From [Mycobacterium] manitobense (GTDB lineage Bacteria > Actinomycetota > Actinomycetes > Mycobacteriales > Mycobacteriaceae): a stretch of DNA of 57,648 nt. Within the stretch, counting starts at the first letter, position 1. Each line of letters begins with the position of its first letter. Made by a program: the position numbers and the translations under genes. The stretch spans positions 1 to 57,648 of the forward strand of contig NZ_JACKSJ010000247.1 of the NCBI RefSeq assembly GCF_025821665.1. The letters are read 5' to 3'. The notes under the pieces were generated by a model that saw only the letters and a program-made list of their open reading frames with translations, was not told the DNA's origin and ran no database searches. Positions 1 to 8,128 of this stretch are shown here, in pieces.

Positions 1-1
1 G

Positions 2-595
2 GGTGCGCAGGCGGTGCACACGGTGGCGTTCGACGCCGACGACGTCGCGGCCCACGGCGCGCTGATCGGCGCGATCGTCGCCGAGCACGGGCCGATCGGC
101 ACCGCGGTGCTGGCGTTCGGCGTGCTCGGCGACCAGGCCCGCGCCGAGCGCGACCCGGCGCACGCCGCGGCGATCGTGCACACCGACTTCGTCGCCCAGG
201 TCAGCCTGCTCACCGCACTGGCGGCCGCGATGCGGGACGTCGGTGCGGGCACCATCGTCACCTTCTCCTCGGTCGCCGGGGTGCGGGTGCGCCGCGCGAA
301 CTACGTGTACGGATCGGCCAAGGCGGGACTGGACGGGTTCTGCGCCGGCCTGACCGACGCGCTGCACGGTTCCGGGGTGCGGCTGCTGGTCGTGCGCCCG
401 GGGTTCGTGATCGGCCGGATGACCGAGGGGATGTCACCCGCGCCGCTGCCGAGCACGCCCGCGCAGGTCGCCGATGCGACCGTGCGCGGGTTGCGGCGGG
501 GGCGCAGCCACGTCTGGGTGCCGGGCGCCCTTCGGCTGCTCTTCTTCGCGTTGCGGATGGTGCCGCGGCCGGTGTGGCGCAGGATGCCGCGATGA
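2..595 (+). CDS. SDR family oxidoreductase (5' end outside window)
   Basis: Short-chain dehydrogenase/reductase, NAD(P)-dependent. The reading frame is already open at base 2, so the N-terminal Rossmann glycine motif lies outside the window. The catalytic Y-x-x-x-K is visible as YGSAK, preceded by a Ser-rich strand (TFSSVAG) that supplies the catalytic Ser. A basic, hydrophobic C-terminal tail follows. The stop lies 28 nt before cobL on the same strand, so the two are probably co-transcribed. M. tuberculosis has an SDR (Rv2073c, related to the DprE2 family) at the same place beside cobL. The substrate cannot be told from the sequence; a role in corrin synthesis is not implied. Confidence 0.85.
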   Translation, partial: GAQAVHTVAFDADDVAAHGALIGAIVAEHGPIGTAVLAFGVLGDQARAERDPAHAAAIVHTDFVAQVSLLTALAAAMRDVGAGTIVTFSSVAGVRVRRANYVYGSAKAGLDGFCAGLTDALHGSGVRLLVVRPGFVIGRMTEGMSPAPLPSTPAQVADATVRGLRRGRSHVWVPGALRLLFFALRMVPRPVWRRMPR

Positions 596-623
596 GCGCT
601 CCCGCGAAGAGCCGAGGACACCG

Positions 624-1826
624 ATGATCTATGTGGTGGGTGTCGGCGCCGACGGCATGGGTGGACTGGCGCCGGCGTCGGCGGCTGAACTGCGCCGCGC
701 GACGGTGGTGTACGGCTCAGCCCGCCAGCTGCGCCTGCTCGACGAGTCGGTGGGCGCGCAGCGCCGGGAGTGGCCGTCGCCGCTGGTGCCGGCGCTCGCG
801 GTGCTCGGCGAGGCCACCGGCGACGTGCACGTGGTGGCCAGCGGTGACCCGATGCTGCACGGGATCGGCGCGACGCTGATCCGGCGGTTCGGCGCGGACC
901 GGGTGTCGGTGCTGCCGCACGTCTCCTCGGTGACGCTGGCCTGCGCCCGGCTCGGCTGGAGCGTGCAGGACACCGAGGTGATCAGCCTCGTCACCGCCGA
1001 CCCGCACACCGCGGTGCGCAGGGGCGGCCGCGCGGTGGTGCTGTCCACCGACCGCACCACGCCCGAGGCGCTGGCCGCGCTGCTGACGGCGCACGGCCGG
1101 GGCGACTCCGAGCTCACCGTGCTCGAGCAACTCGGCGGCCCCGACGAACGGCGCCGCAACGGCACCGCCGCGCAGTGGGCCGGCCGGGCGCCCGCCGACG
1201 TCGACGACCTCAACGTCGTGGCGGTGCGCTACCTGCCCGACGAGCGGATCGCCTGGCCCGGCGACGACGCGTTCGACCACGACGGGCAGATCACCAAGCA
1301 CGGCATCCGCGCCGTCACCCTCGCCGCGCTCGCCCCCCGTCCCGGGGAACTGCTGTGGGACGTGGGCGCCGGTGCGGGCAGCATCGCGGTCGAGTGGTGC
1401 CGCAGCGGCCCGGGGTGTTCGGCGGTCGCCTTCGAGTGCGACGAGCGACGTCGCGCCCGCATCGTGGCGAACGCCGAGGCGTTCGGGGTTCGCGTGGACG
1501 TGCGCGGCGCCGCCCCCGAGGCGTTCGGCGCCGCCGAACTCAGCAGTGCGGGCGTGGCAGGCGTGCCGACACCCGCGGCGATCTTCGTCGGTGGCGGCGT
1601 CACCGCACCGGGACTTCTGGACGCCTGCGTCGAGCGCCTGCCCGCCGGTGGGCGGCTGGTGGTGAACACCGTCACCGCGGAGTCTGAAGCGCTTGTGCTG
1701 CAGTGGTATTCACGGCTCGGCGGTGAGTTGCGCCGGTTTCAGCACTACCGCGGCGAGCCGCTGGGCGGGTTCACCGGATGGCGGCCGGCGATGCCGGTCA
1801 CCCAGTGGTCGGTGGTGCCATCGTGA
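624..1826 (+). CDS. cobL: CobL, precorrin-6Y C5,15-methyltransferase (decarboxylating)
   Basis: Bifunctional methyltransferase of aerobic cobalamin synthesis. It methylates precorrin-6B at C5 and C15 and decarboxylates the C12 acetate, giving precorrin-8X. The 400-residue protein has an N-terminal CbiE-type tetrapyrrole methylase domain (about 1-200; V-G-V-G-A-D-G at the start, SGDPMLHGIG) and a C-terminal CbiT-type SAM domain (about 215-400; LLWDVGAGAGSIAVEW is the SAM-binding loop). ATG 624 is chosen because it begins exactly at the CbiE fold and has GAGG upstream; the frame is open further 5' but that part overlaps the SDR gene. Its stop overlaps the cobM GTG (GTGA). Confidence 0.95.
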   Translation: MIYVVGVGADGMGGLAPASAAELRRATVVYGSARQLRLLDESVGAQRREWPSPLVPALAVLGEATGDVHVVASGDPMLHGIGATLIRRFGADRVSVLPHVSSVTLACARLGWSVQDTEVISLVTADPHTAVRRGGRAVVLSTDRTTPEALAALLTAHGRGDSELTVLEQLGGPDERRRNGTAAQWAGRAPADVDDLNVVAVRYLPDERIAWPGDDAFDHDGQITKHGIRAVTLAALAPRPGELLWDVGAGAGSIAVEWCRSGPGCSAVAFECDERRRARIVANAEAFGVRVDVRGAAPEAFGAAELSSAGVAGVPTPAAIFVGGGVTAPGLLDACVERLPAGGRLVVNTVTAESEALVLQWYSRLGGELRRFQHYRGEPLGGFTGWRPAMPVTQWSVVPS

Positions 1827-2578
1827 CCGTCTACTTCATCGGTGCCGGCCCGGGCGCCGCCGACCTGATCACCGTGCGCGGGCAGCGACTGCTGCAACGG
1901 TGCACGGTATGCCTCTATGCCGGCTCGATCATGCCCGATGACCTGCTGGACTCCTGTCCGCCGGACGCGAAGATCGTCGACACCGGGCCGATGACGCTCG
2001 AGCAGATCGTCGGCGAACTGGCCGAGGCGCACGCCGCGGGACTGGACGTGGCGCGACTGCACTCGGGTGACCCGTCGATCTACAGCGCGCTGGCCGAGCA
2101 GTGCCGCCGCCTCGACGACCTCGGGGTGGACTACGAGATCGTCCCCGGCGTACCGGCGTTCGCCGCCGCCGCGGCCGCGCTCGGCCGCGAGCTGACCGTG
2201 CCCGGCGTCGCCCAGACGGTCACGCTGAGCCGGGTGGCGACGCTGTCGACGGCGATGCCTGCGGGGGAGGACCTGCGCACCCTGTCGGCCCCCGGCGCCA
2301 CGCTGGTGCTGCACCTGGCGGCCGCCCAGATCGACGGGATCGTGCCCGAGCTGCTCGCCGGTGGATACCGGCCCGAAACCCCCTGCGCCGTGGTGGCATT
2401 CGCGAGTTGGCCGCAGGAGGTGGTGGTGCGGTGCGCGTTGGCGGAACTCGCGGAGCGGACGCACGCGGCCGGCATCACCCGCACCGCCGTGATCGTCGTC
2501 GGCGAGGTCCTCGCCGCCGAGGGATTCACCGACAGCTACCTGTACTCGAGCGGCCGGACACGGCGCGGGCGGCATTGA
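1823..2578 (+). CDS. cobM: CobM, precorrin-4 C11-methyltransferase
   Basis: SAM-dependent methylation of precorrin-4 at C11, giving precorrin-5. At 251 residues it is a single tetrapyrrole methylase domain. The N-terminal GAGPGAADLIT loop and the LHSGDPSIYSAL segment (SAM and substrate cleft) are clear, as is the VPGVPAFAAAAAALG helix. The GTG start at 1823 overlaps the cobL stop, implying translational coupling. cobK follows after 9 nt. The family resemblance to CobM/CbiF is strong and the context confirms it. Confidence 0.95.
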   Translation: MTVYFIGAGPGAADLITVRGQRLLQRCTVCLYAGSIMPDDLLDSCPPDAKIVDTGPMTLEQIVGELAEAHAAGLDVARLHSGDPSIYSALAEQCRRLDDLGVDYEIVPGVPAFAAAAAALGRELTVPGVAQTVTLSRVATLSTAMPAGEDLRTLSAPGATLVLHLAAAQIDGIVPELLAGGYRPETPCAVVAFASWPQEVVVRCALAELAERTHAAGITRTAVIVVGEVLAAEGFTDSYLYSSGRTRRGRH

Positions 2579-2587
2579 GGTGAGCCG

Positions 2588-3322
2588 GTGACCACCCGGC
2601 TGCGGGTGCTGCTGCTCGGCGGCACGGGCGAGGCCCGCGCGCTCGCCGCCCGGCTGCATCCCGCTGTGCACGTGATCAGTTCGCTGGCCGGCCGGGTGCC
2701 CGATCCGGCGCTGCCGGTCGGTGAGGTGCGCGTCGGCGGCTTCGGCGGCGTCGAGGGACTGCGCCACTGGCTGGCGGAGGCCGGCGTCGACGCCGTGGTC
2801 GACGCGACGCACCCGTTCGCCGCCACCATCACCGCCAACGCGGCGAAAGCCTGCGCGCAAGCCGGGGTGCCGCACCTGGTGCTGGCCCGCCCGGCGTGGC
2901 CGCACGGCGCCGCGATCGTCGTCGATTCGGACCGAGAGGCCGCTGAAACGGTTGCACGTCAACAATTCTCGCGGGTGTTCCTGACCACCGGCCGTTCCGG
3001 CATCGCGGCCTTCGCCGACGTCGACGCCTGGTTCCTGATCCGCGCCGTCACCGCGCCCGACGCCGCGGTGCTGCCACGGCGGCACGAGCTGCTGCTGTCC
3101 CGCGGGCCCTACCGCTACGACGAGGAACTGCAGCTCATGCGGGGCCGTCGCATCGACGCCGTGGTCACCAAGAACAGCGGAGGCGACATGACGCGGGCGA
3201 AGCTCGACGCGGCGGCCACCCTGGAGCTGCCGGTGGTGATGGTCGACCGCCCGCCGCTGCCCGCAGGGGTCGACACGGTGCACACCGTCGACGAGGCGGT
3301 GGGCTGGATCAGCTCTCGATGA
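2588..3322 (+). CDS. cobK: CobK, precorrin-6A reductase
   Basis: NADPH-dependent reduction of the precorrin-6A macrocycle to precorrin-6B, the step before CobL. The 244-residue protein starts with the CobK/CbiJ signature LLLGGTGEARALAARL and contains VVDATHPFAATIT and VVTKNSGG, both typical of the family. The GTG start is preceded by GAGGTGAG. It is last in the plus-strand cobLMK unit. Its 3' end overlaps by 14 nt the 3' end of the phosphotransferase gene on the other strand, so the two cob units converge here. Confidence 0.94.
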   Translation: MTTRLRVLLLGGTGEARALAARLHPAVHVISSLAGRVPDPALPVGEVRVGGFGGVEGLRHWLAEAGVDAVVDATHPFAATITANAAKACAQAGVPHLVLARPAWPHGAAIVVDSDREAAETVARQQFSRVFLTTGRSGIAAFADVDAWFLIRAVTAPDAAVLPRRHELLLSRGPYRYDEELQLMRGRRIDAVVTKNSGGDMTRAKLDAAATLELPVVMVDRPPLPAGVDTVHTVDEAVGWISSR

Positions 3323-4373
3323 GCTCGAGGGCCCCGAGGTCGCGGATCGCCTGGCAGCCGCGCTGCGCCATCACCGCCATCATGTCGTCCCCGCGCTCGG
3401 TGGAGGAGGCGAACGCGCAGCCCAGCACGGTGATCAGCGGGGCCTGCAGCGTGCCGAGCCGGTAGTCGCGCCAGCAGTCCTCGGCGCTGTAGTCCGCCAC
3501 CCCGTGGGTGAGCAGCTCGCGGTGGTAGGCCTCGACCAGGTCGCGTTCGACCTGCGGGCGCAGCTCCGACGGCAGGCTGGTGGCCAGGAAGTACGCCAGG
3601 TCGCGGGCCGGCAGTCCGACGCCGAGGGTCTGCCAGTCCACCACCGTCACGCGGGTGCGGTCGGGGTCGAAGAGCAGGTTGTCGAGCCGGTAGTCGCCGT
3701 GCAGCAGGGAGAACCGGCCGGGCTCGGTCAGCAGCCACGGCGTCACCACCGACATGGCCTCGACCAGCGTCTCGCGATCCTGCGGCGACACCTTGTCGCC
3801 CAGCTTCTCGATCGTCATGTCGGCGGCCATCCTGGCGACGTCGCCCATGCCCTGGGCGGTGGCCGCGTCCGGCTTGACCATCGCGATGCCGGGGGTGGCC
3901 GCCAGGTCCTCGTCACCCCAGCTGGGCCCGTGCAGGCCCGCGATCGCGACCGCGGCGAGCCGCGCCTCCTCGGCGCTGCACCCGGCGATCTGGTCGCCCT
4001 GCACCGCGGGCGCCATGTCGGCCAGCAACAACACGAAATCTGCTCCGTCGCGGTCGATCTCGCAGTGGTAGCAGTCCGGAACCGGGACCGTGGTGCGGTC
4101 GGCGAGCGACTGGTAGAACGCGTGCTCGGACAGGTAGCCGAGGGTGACGCGCTCGCGCACCGCCTCGTCCTGTGCGGGCAGTTTCACCGCGAAGGTGGCG
4201 GGCAGGCGCACGTCGGTGTCGCCGTAGCCGACCGACAGCCGGTAGGTGGCGCCGGTCTGGCCGGTCCCGATCGGCGCGACGTCCACCTCGCGGACGTCGG
4301 CGCCCAGCACAGAGGTCAGCCACTGCGGAGTGATGTCGGTGGGCCGCGCGGGGATCGAGACGGTCGAAGTCAT
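3309..4373 (-). CDS. phosphotransferase (APH/choline-kinase-like fold) at the end of the cobGHIJ unit
   Basis: A 354-residue protein of the aminoglycoside-phosphotransferase/ecdysteroid-kinase-like superfamily. The catalytic loop HGDYRLDNLLFD (His near residue 225) and the metal-binding VVDWQT are intact, and the N-lobe has a Gly-rich IGTGQTGATYRL loop and a Lys in FAVKLP, so it should be ATP-competent. It starts 12 nt after the cobIJ stop on the same strand, so it is probably co-transcribed with cobG-cobH-cobIJ. The substrate is unknown. Its kinase domain is similar in layout to the N-terminal half of the fusion protein at 33442-35442. In M. tuberculosis I recall Rv2067c, blaC and sigC in this position instead. 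Confidence 0.85.
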   Translation of the reverse strand: MTSTVSIPARPTDITPQWLTSVLGADVREVDVAPIGTGQTGATYRLSVGYGDTDVRLPATFAVKLPAQDEAVRERVTLGYLSEHAFYQSLADRTTVPVPDCYHCEIDRDGADFVLLLADMAPAVQGDQIAGCSAEEARLAAVAIAGLHGPSWGDEDLAATPGIAMVKPDAATAQGMGDVARMAADMTIEKLGDKVSPQDRETLVEAMSVVTPWLLTEPGRFSLLHGDYRLDNLLFDPDRTRVTVVDWQTLGVGLPARDLAYFLATSLPSELRPQVERDLVEAYHRELLTHGVADYSAEDCWRDYRLGTLQAPLITVLGCAFASSTERGDDMMAVMAQRGCQAIRDLGALELIES

Positions 4374-4385
4374 GCAGAGTACCTA

Positions 4386-5867
4386 TCAGGTCGGGTAGCG
4401 CCGTGGTGTGAAAACCCGGTCACCGGAGTCGTCACCGTGGGAATCGTCGCGGTACCACTGGGTCTGGGAGGACCCCACGATCAGCAGGCAGCGCATGTCG
4501 ACGTCGGCGGGGTCCAGATCGGCCAGTCGTACCACCGTGATCCGTTCCTCGGGTCCGGCGACGTCGCGCCCGATCACCACCGGGGTGTCCGCGTCGCGGT
4601 GGCGCAGCAGCAGATCGCGCGCCGCGCCGACCTGCCAGGTCCGCGACTTCGACGCCGGGTTGTAGATGGCGAGCACCAGATCGGCGGCGGCCGCGGCGGC
4701 CAGGCGCTTCTCGATCACGTCCCACGGCTTGAGCCGGTCGGACAGCGACACCACCGCGTAGTCGTGGCCCAGCGGAGCGCCGACCCGGCTGGCGACGGCC
4801 TGCGCCGCCGTCATCGCCGGGATCACCCGCACCTCGACACCGGGCCACTGCTTGGCTTCCTCCACCACCGCGGTGGCCATCGCGAACACCCCCGGGTCGC
4901 CGGAGGACACCACGGCGACGGCGCGGCCCTGCTGCGCCAGCTCGCACGCCAGGCGGGCGCGGGCAGGTTCGTCGGTGTTGTCGCTGGGGTGCCTGCGCTG
5001 GTCGGCGCGCGGGCGGACCCGGTCCAGGTAGGGGGCGTAGCCGATCAGGTCGGTGGCCGCAGCCAGTTCCCGGCGGCTCTGCGGCGTCAGCCAGTCCGGG
5101 TCACCGGGTCCCAGGCCCACCACGGCGACGCCGGCGGGCAGCGGCGGGCGGCGGTGACCACCGGGCAGCATCGCGATCGAGAAGTACGGCACGGCGTCGG
5201 CGTCCGCCTCGCCCGCGGGCAGCACCCGCTGCGCCGGCGTGCTCGCCCGCTCCACGTAGAAGGCGCCGTCGAGCCGGTCTGCCGCAGAAAGTGCCTCTCG
5301 CACAACCGGATAAGATCGTCCGAGCTTGAGGATCACGGCGGCGTCGGTGTCGGCGAGGCGGCGGCGCAACTCGTCGGAGGGCAACGTGCCGGGCAGGATG
5401 GTCAGCACCTCGTCGCCCTGGACGAGCGGGATGCCGGTGGCCGCGGACGCGGCGCTCACCGACGTCACCCCGGGCACGATCACCGCGTCGAAGCGCTCGG
5501 TGAGCCGGGTGTGCATGTGCATGTAGGAGCTGTAGAACAGCGGGTCGCCCTCGGCCAGCAGCGCCACGTCGCGGCCCGCGTCCAGGTGGGCGGCGATCCG
5601 CTCGGCGGCCTCGCGGTAGAAGTCCTCGATGGCGCCGGCATAGCCGCCGGGGTGGTCGGTGGTCTCGGTCGTGACGGGGTAGACGAGGTGCTCCTCGATC
5701 TGTCCGTCGCGCAGATAGGGTTCGGCGATGCCGCGGGCGATGCTGCGGCCGTGCCGGGCGCTGTGGTAGGCGATCACGTCGGCCTGCCCGATCACCCGGG
5801 CCGCCTTGACGGTGACGAGTTCGGGATCGCCGGGTCCAAGGCCGACACCCCAGAGCGTGCCCCTCAT
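4386..5867 (-). CDS. cobIJ: CobIJ, fused precorrin-2 C20-methyltransferase / precorrin-3B C17-methyltransferase
   Basis: Natural fusion of two SAM-dependent corrin methyltransferases, 493 residues. The CobI half (about 1-240) opens with GVGLGPGDPELVTVKAARVI and makes precorrin-3A from precorrin-2. The CobJ half (about 245-493) opens with VAVVGLGPGDPDWLTPQ and performs C17 methylation with ring contraction; SSGDPGVFAMA and LAIYNPASKSR are CobJ hallmarks. Such a fusion is the usual mycobacterial form. The ATG overlaps the cobH stop by 4 nt (5864-5867). Upstream CobG supplies its second-half substrate, precorrin-3B. Confidence 0.95.
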   Translation of the reverse strand: MRGTLWGVGLGPGDPELVTVKAARVIGQADVIAYHSARHGRSIARGIAEPYLRDGQIEEHLVYPVTTETTDHPGGYAGAIEDFYREAAERIAAHLDAGRDVALLAEGDPLFYSSYMHMHTRLTERFDAVIVPGVTSVSAASAATGIPLVQGDEVLTILPGTLPSDELRRRLADTDAAVILKLGRSYPVVREALSAADRLDGAFYVERASTPAQRVLPAGEADADAVPYFSIAMLPGGHRRPPLPAGVAVVGLGPGDPDWLTPQSRRELAAATDLIGYAPYLDRVRPRADQRRHPSDNTDEPARARLACELAQQGRAVAVVSSGDPGVFAMATAVVEEAKQWPGVEVRVIPAMTAAQAVASRVGAPLGHDYAVVSLSDRLKPWDVIEKRLAAAAAADLVLAIYNPASKSRTWQVGAARDLLLRHRDADTPVVIGRDVAGPEERITVVRLADLDPADVDMRCLLIVGSSQTQWYRDDSHGDDSGDRVFTPRRYPT

Positions 5868-6490
5868 TCGTGCTCACTCGCGATCGCGTTGACGGCGGCG
5901 GCCGCCATCGCGCTACCGCCGCGCCGCCCGGTCACCATCAGATAGGCGATGCCACGCGGGTTGTCGACGAGTTCCTGCTTGGACTGCGCGGAGCCGACGA
6001 ACCCGACCGGCCCACCGAGCACCGCGGCCGGAACCGGCGCGCCGGCGTCGATCAGCTCGAGCAGCCGGAACAGCGCGGTCGGCGCGTTGCCGATGGCGAG
6101 CACGGCGCCGCCGAGCCGGTCGGACCACAGTTCCACCGCGGCCGCAGACCGGGTGTTTCCGGTGCGCTCGGCGTGTGCGGCCGCCCGCGGGTCGGCGACC
6201 AGCGACACCACCTCGTTGTCGGCGGGCAGCCGGGACCGGGTGATTCCCGCGGCGACCATCGAGGAGTCGCAGAGCACGGGGGCGCCCGCGGCGAGCGCGG
6301 CGTGGGTGCGGGCGACGACGTCGGCGGTGAACGCCACGTGCTCGGCCACGTCGACCTGACCACAGGTGTGGATCAACCGCACCACCACCCGCGCGACGTC
6401 GGCGGGGAAACGGGTCAGATCCGCCTCGGCGCGGATGGTCGCGAACGACTGCCGATAGATCTCCGCGGCGTCGCGGATGTAGTCGAGCAC
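5864..6490 (-). CDS. cobH: CobH, precorrin-8X methylmutase
   Basis: Moves the C11 methyl group to C12, converting precorrin-8X to hydrogenobyrinate. The 208-residue length is normal for CobH/CbiC. The catalytic histidine is in the early motif IHTCGQVDVAEH, and SSMVAAGITRSRLP and GAPVLCD are conserved substrate-pocket segments. It lies 4 nt downstream of cobG and overlaps cobIJ by 4 nt, so the three form one tight unit. Confidence 0.95.
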   Translation of the reverse strand: MLDYIRDAAEIYRQSFATIRAEADLTRFPADVARVVVRLIHTCGQVDVAEHVAFTADVVARTHAALAAGAPVLCDSSMVAAGITRSRLPADNEVVSLVADPRAAAHAERTGNTRSAAAVELWSDRLGGAVLAIGNAPTALFRLLELIDAGAPVPAAVLGGPVGFVGSAQSKQELVDNPRGIAYLMVTGRRGGSAMAAAAVNAIASEHE

Positions 6491-6494
6491 GCGC

Positions 6495-7619
6495 TCACCC
6501 TACGGTGCGCGACACCCGCCGCCGGTAGCCGGAGTCGGTCGCCACGAGCACGTCACCAGTGGCGGGGCTGCCGCAGGCGCGATCGCAGCCGACGAAGTGG
6601 CGGTGGCCCTCGGCGGGGGTGTGGACGGCGGCGGCGGCGTCGGCACGCACGTCGGCCGCGGAGCGCTCACACCCCGGGCTCCCGGTGCACGCGCTGATGT
6701 CCAGCCACGGCGAGTTCGCGTCGAAGATCAGGCCCATCGGCGCCAGCACCCGCAGCGCGACGTCGGCGACGCCCTCGTCCAGGTCGTGCACCAGCACCGA
6801 ACGCCACGGCGTGATCACCATCGGCGCCTCGATTGCGGCCAGGAATTCGGCGACCCGGGCCTGCAGCACGCCGAGGGGGACCGCGGCGCCCAGGGTGACG
6901 CGGCCGTCGCCCTGGGGCAGCCACCCGACGGGCGGCCGGGCCGACGGCGGCCATGTCCGGCCCGCCGGGGCCAACCGGTCGAACCCGTCGAGCAGGGGCT
7001 CGATGTCGGCGAGTTCGGCGACGCGCCAGCATGTTCCGCGGGAGGCGGCGAACCGCTCGGCGATCGTGACGAGCGTGGCGACCACGTCGGCGGAGGTCAG
7101 CCGCACTCCGGTGTCGCGGCCGGCCAGCAGCAGCGCGGCGGTCTCGCCGTCGAGCATGTGGACGCCGACGTCGGCGGCCAGTCCGGAGACGTCGCCGCGG
7201 CCGTCGTCGAGGCCGAACCAGAACCGGCCGGACAGCCCGGCCAGTTCCGGCGCGGCCTGGATGCCGTTGTCCAGCAGACCTACCAGGGGGCGGACGTCGG
7301 CGGCGCCCCCGGCGCGGCCGGACAGCGGCGACGCGACGACGTTGCGCACCCGCTCGTGGGAGGCCGACGGCAACAGCCCGGCGGCGGCCACGGCGTCGGC
7401 GAGCGCGGCGGTGTCGGTGACGGCGCGGATCTGGATGTTGCCGCGGGAGGTGAGTTCCATTGCGGGCGAGCCGAACTCATTTGCCGCGCCAGCCAGTGCC
7501 CGCAACTGGTCGGGTGTCGCCATGCCGCCGGGGAGGCGCACCCGCGCCAGCGCGCCGTCGGCGGCCCGGTGCACGCTGAGTGCGCCGGGGCAGGCGTCCT
7601 GGTCACGGTGTCGGCTCAT
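6495..7619 (-). CDS. cobG: CobG, precorrin-3B synthase
   Basis: Oxygen-dependent hydroxylation and lactone formation on precorrin-3A, giving precorrin-3B; this step defines the aerobic pathway. It is a sirohaem/nitrite-reductase-like protein of 374 residues. The 4Fe-4S ligands are near the C-terminus as CTGSPGC (C-x5-C) and CDRAC (C-x3-C). The N-terminal half has the ferredoxin-reductase-like LPGGMATPDQLRALA. The ATG at 7619 (MSRHRDQ) is preferred because GGTGAG sits 4 nt before it; the frame is open 12 codons further to 7655. First gene of the minus-strand cob unit. Confidence 0.93.
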   Translation of the reverse strand: MSRHRDQDACPGALSVHRAADGALARVRLPGGMATPDQLRALAGAANEFGSPAMELTSRGNIQIRAVTDTAALADAVAAAGLLPSASHERVRNVVASPLSGRAGGAADVRPLVGLLDNGIQAAPELAGLSGRFWFGLDDGRGDVSGLAADVGVHMLDGETAALLLAGRDTGVRLTSADVVATLVTIAERFAASRGTCWRVAELADIEPLLDGFDRLAPAGRTWPPSARPPVGWLPQGDGRVTLGAAVPLGVLQARVAEFLAAIEAPMVITPWRSVLVHDLDEGVADVALRVLAPMGLIFDANSPWLDISACTGSPGCERSAADVRADAAAAVHTPAEGHRHFVGCDRACGSPATGDVLVATDSGYRRRVSRTVG

Positions 7620-7776
7620 CGGTCTCACCATTCTAGGAGCCCCGCCGCACGACACGACCGCGTGTTAGCCAGGATCTGCATCGGCGACCCGGCACGCCGG
7701 AGCGGCGATAGCTGAAAGTGAGCGCGGACTTCTTCAACAGTGTCGATTGGGCGGTGGTAGTTCGCCACGCGCACGG

Positions 7777-7788
7777 GTAGTCGACTAC
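7777..7788. promoter_or_regulatory. 12-bp perfect palindrome between cobG and the divergent small gene
   Basis: GTAGTCGACTAC is self-complementary over all 12 bases. It sits in the 246-bp divergent intergenic region 7620-7865, the control region for both the cobGHIJ unit and the gene at 7866. The flanks CACGCG (7766) and CGCGTG (7788) extend the dyad loosely. It could be the operator of an unknown dimeric regulator. No other gene or convincing B12 riboswitch is seen in this gap. Confidence 0.35.
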
Positions 7789-7865
7789 GCGTGAGGTAGC
7801 TGGGTTTGAGTCGTAGCGTTCGCTTCATCAAGTCCGGGCGGTCCGGACGCGAGGGGGTAGATGAA

Positions 7866-8126
7866 ATGACCGAACTGTCAACGGCGCCAGCGGCGACGAT
7901 GCCGTCGGTCGTGCCTGCCGCGCAGGAGCCGAGCACGCAGGTGCTGATCACCGAGCAGCAGGTGCTGTTCTCGACCGCGGCCGCCGCGCCCGTGGTGCCC
8001 GGCAGGGCACACCGACTCGCCCAGTGGCTGCACGCGGTGTTCGAGACCCCGCAGCGGACGCATCCGCCCGCCCGCCTGGACTTCCTGGAGCGCTCGGCGA
8101 TGTCGCGGGAGATGGGACGGCTGTAG
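7866..8126 (+). CDS. small conserved-type hypothetical protein (86 aa)
   Basis: I do not recognise a named family. The ATG at 7866 is chosen because GAGGGGGT lies about 8 nt upstream; the frame is open 20 codons further 5'. The N-terminal third is Ala/Pro/Thr-rich and probably disordered. The C-terminal half is basic and aromatic (HRLAQWLHAVFETPQRTH, then PPARLDFLERSAMSREMGRL), which looks like a short conserved module. There is no signal peptide or membrane segment. Its stop lies only 2 nt from the converging dioxygenase stop. Confidence 0.7.
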   Translation: MTELSTAPAATMPSVVPAAQEPSTQVLITEQQVLFSTAAAAPVVPGRAHRLAQWLHAVFETPQRTHPPARLDFLERSAMSREMGRL

Positions 8127-8128
8127 CC

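Noticed and set aside
3504..5945. 813-codon plus-strand frame opposite the phosphotransferase and cobIJ
   Set aside because: Shadow frame: it spans two genes and their gap, has no recognisable domain, and its composition is typical of reverse-complement translation.
7620..7865. Cobalamin riboswitch upstream of cobG
   Set aside because: I looked for a B12-box-like segment and a matching stem pattern and found neither; only a short palindrome is present.
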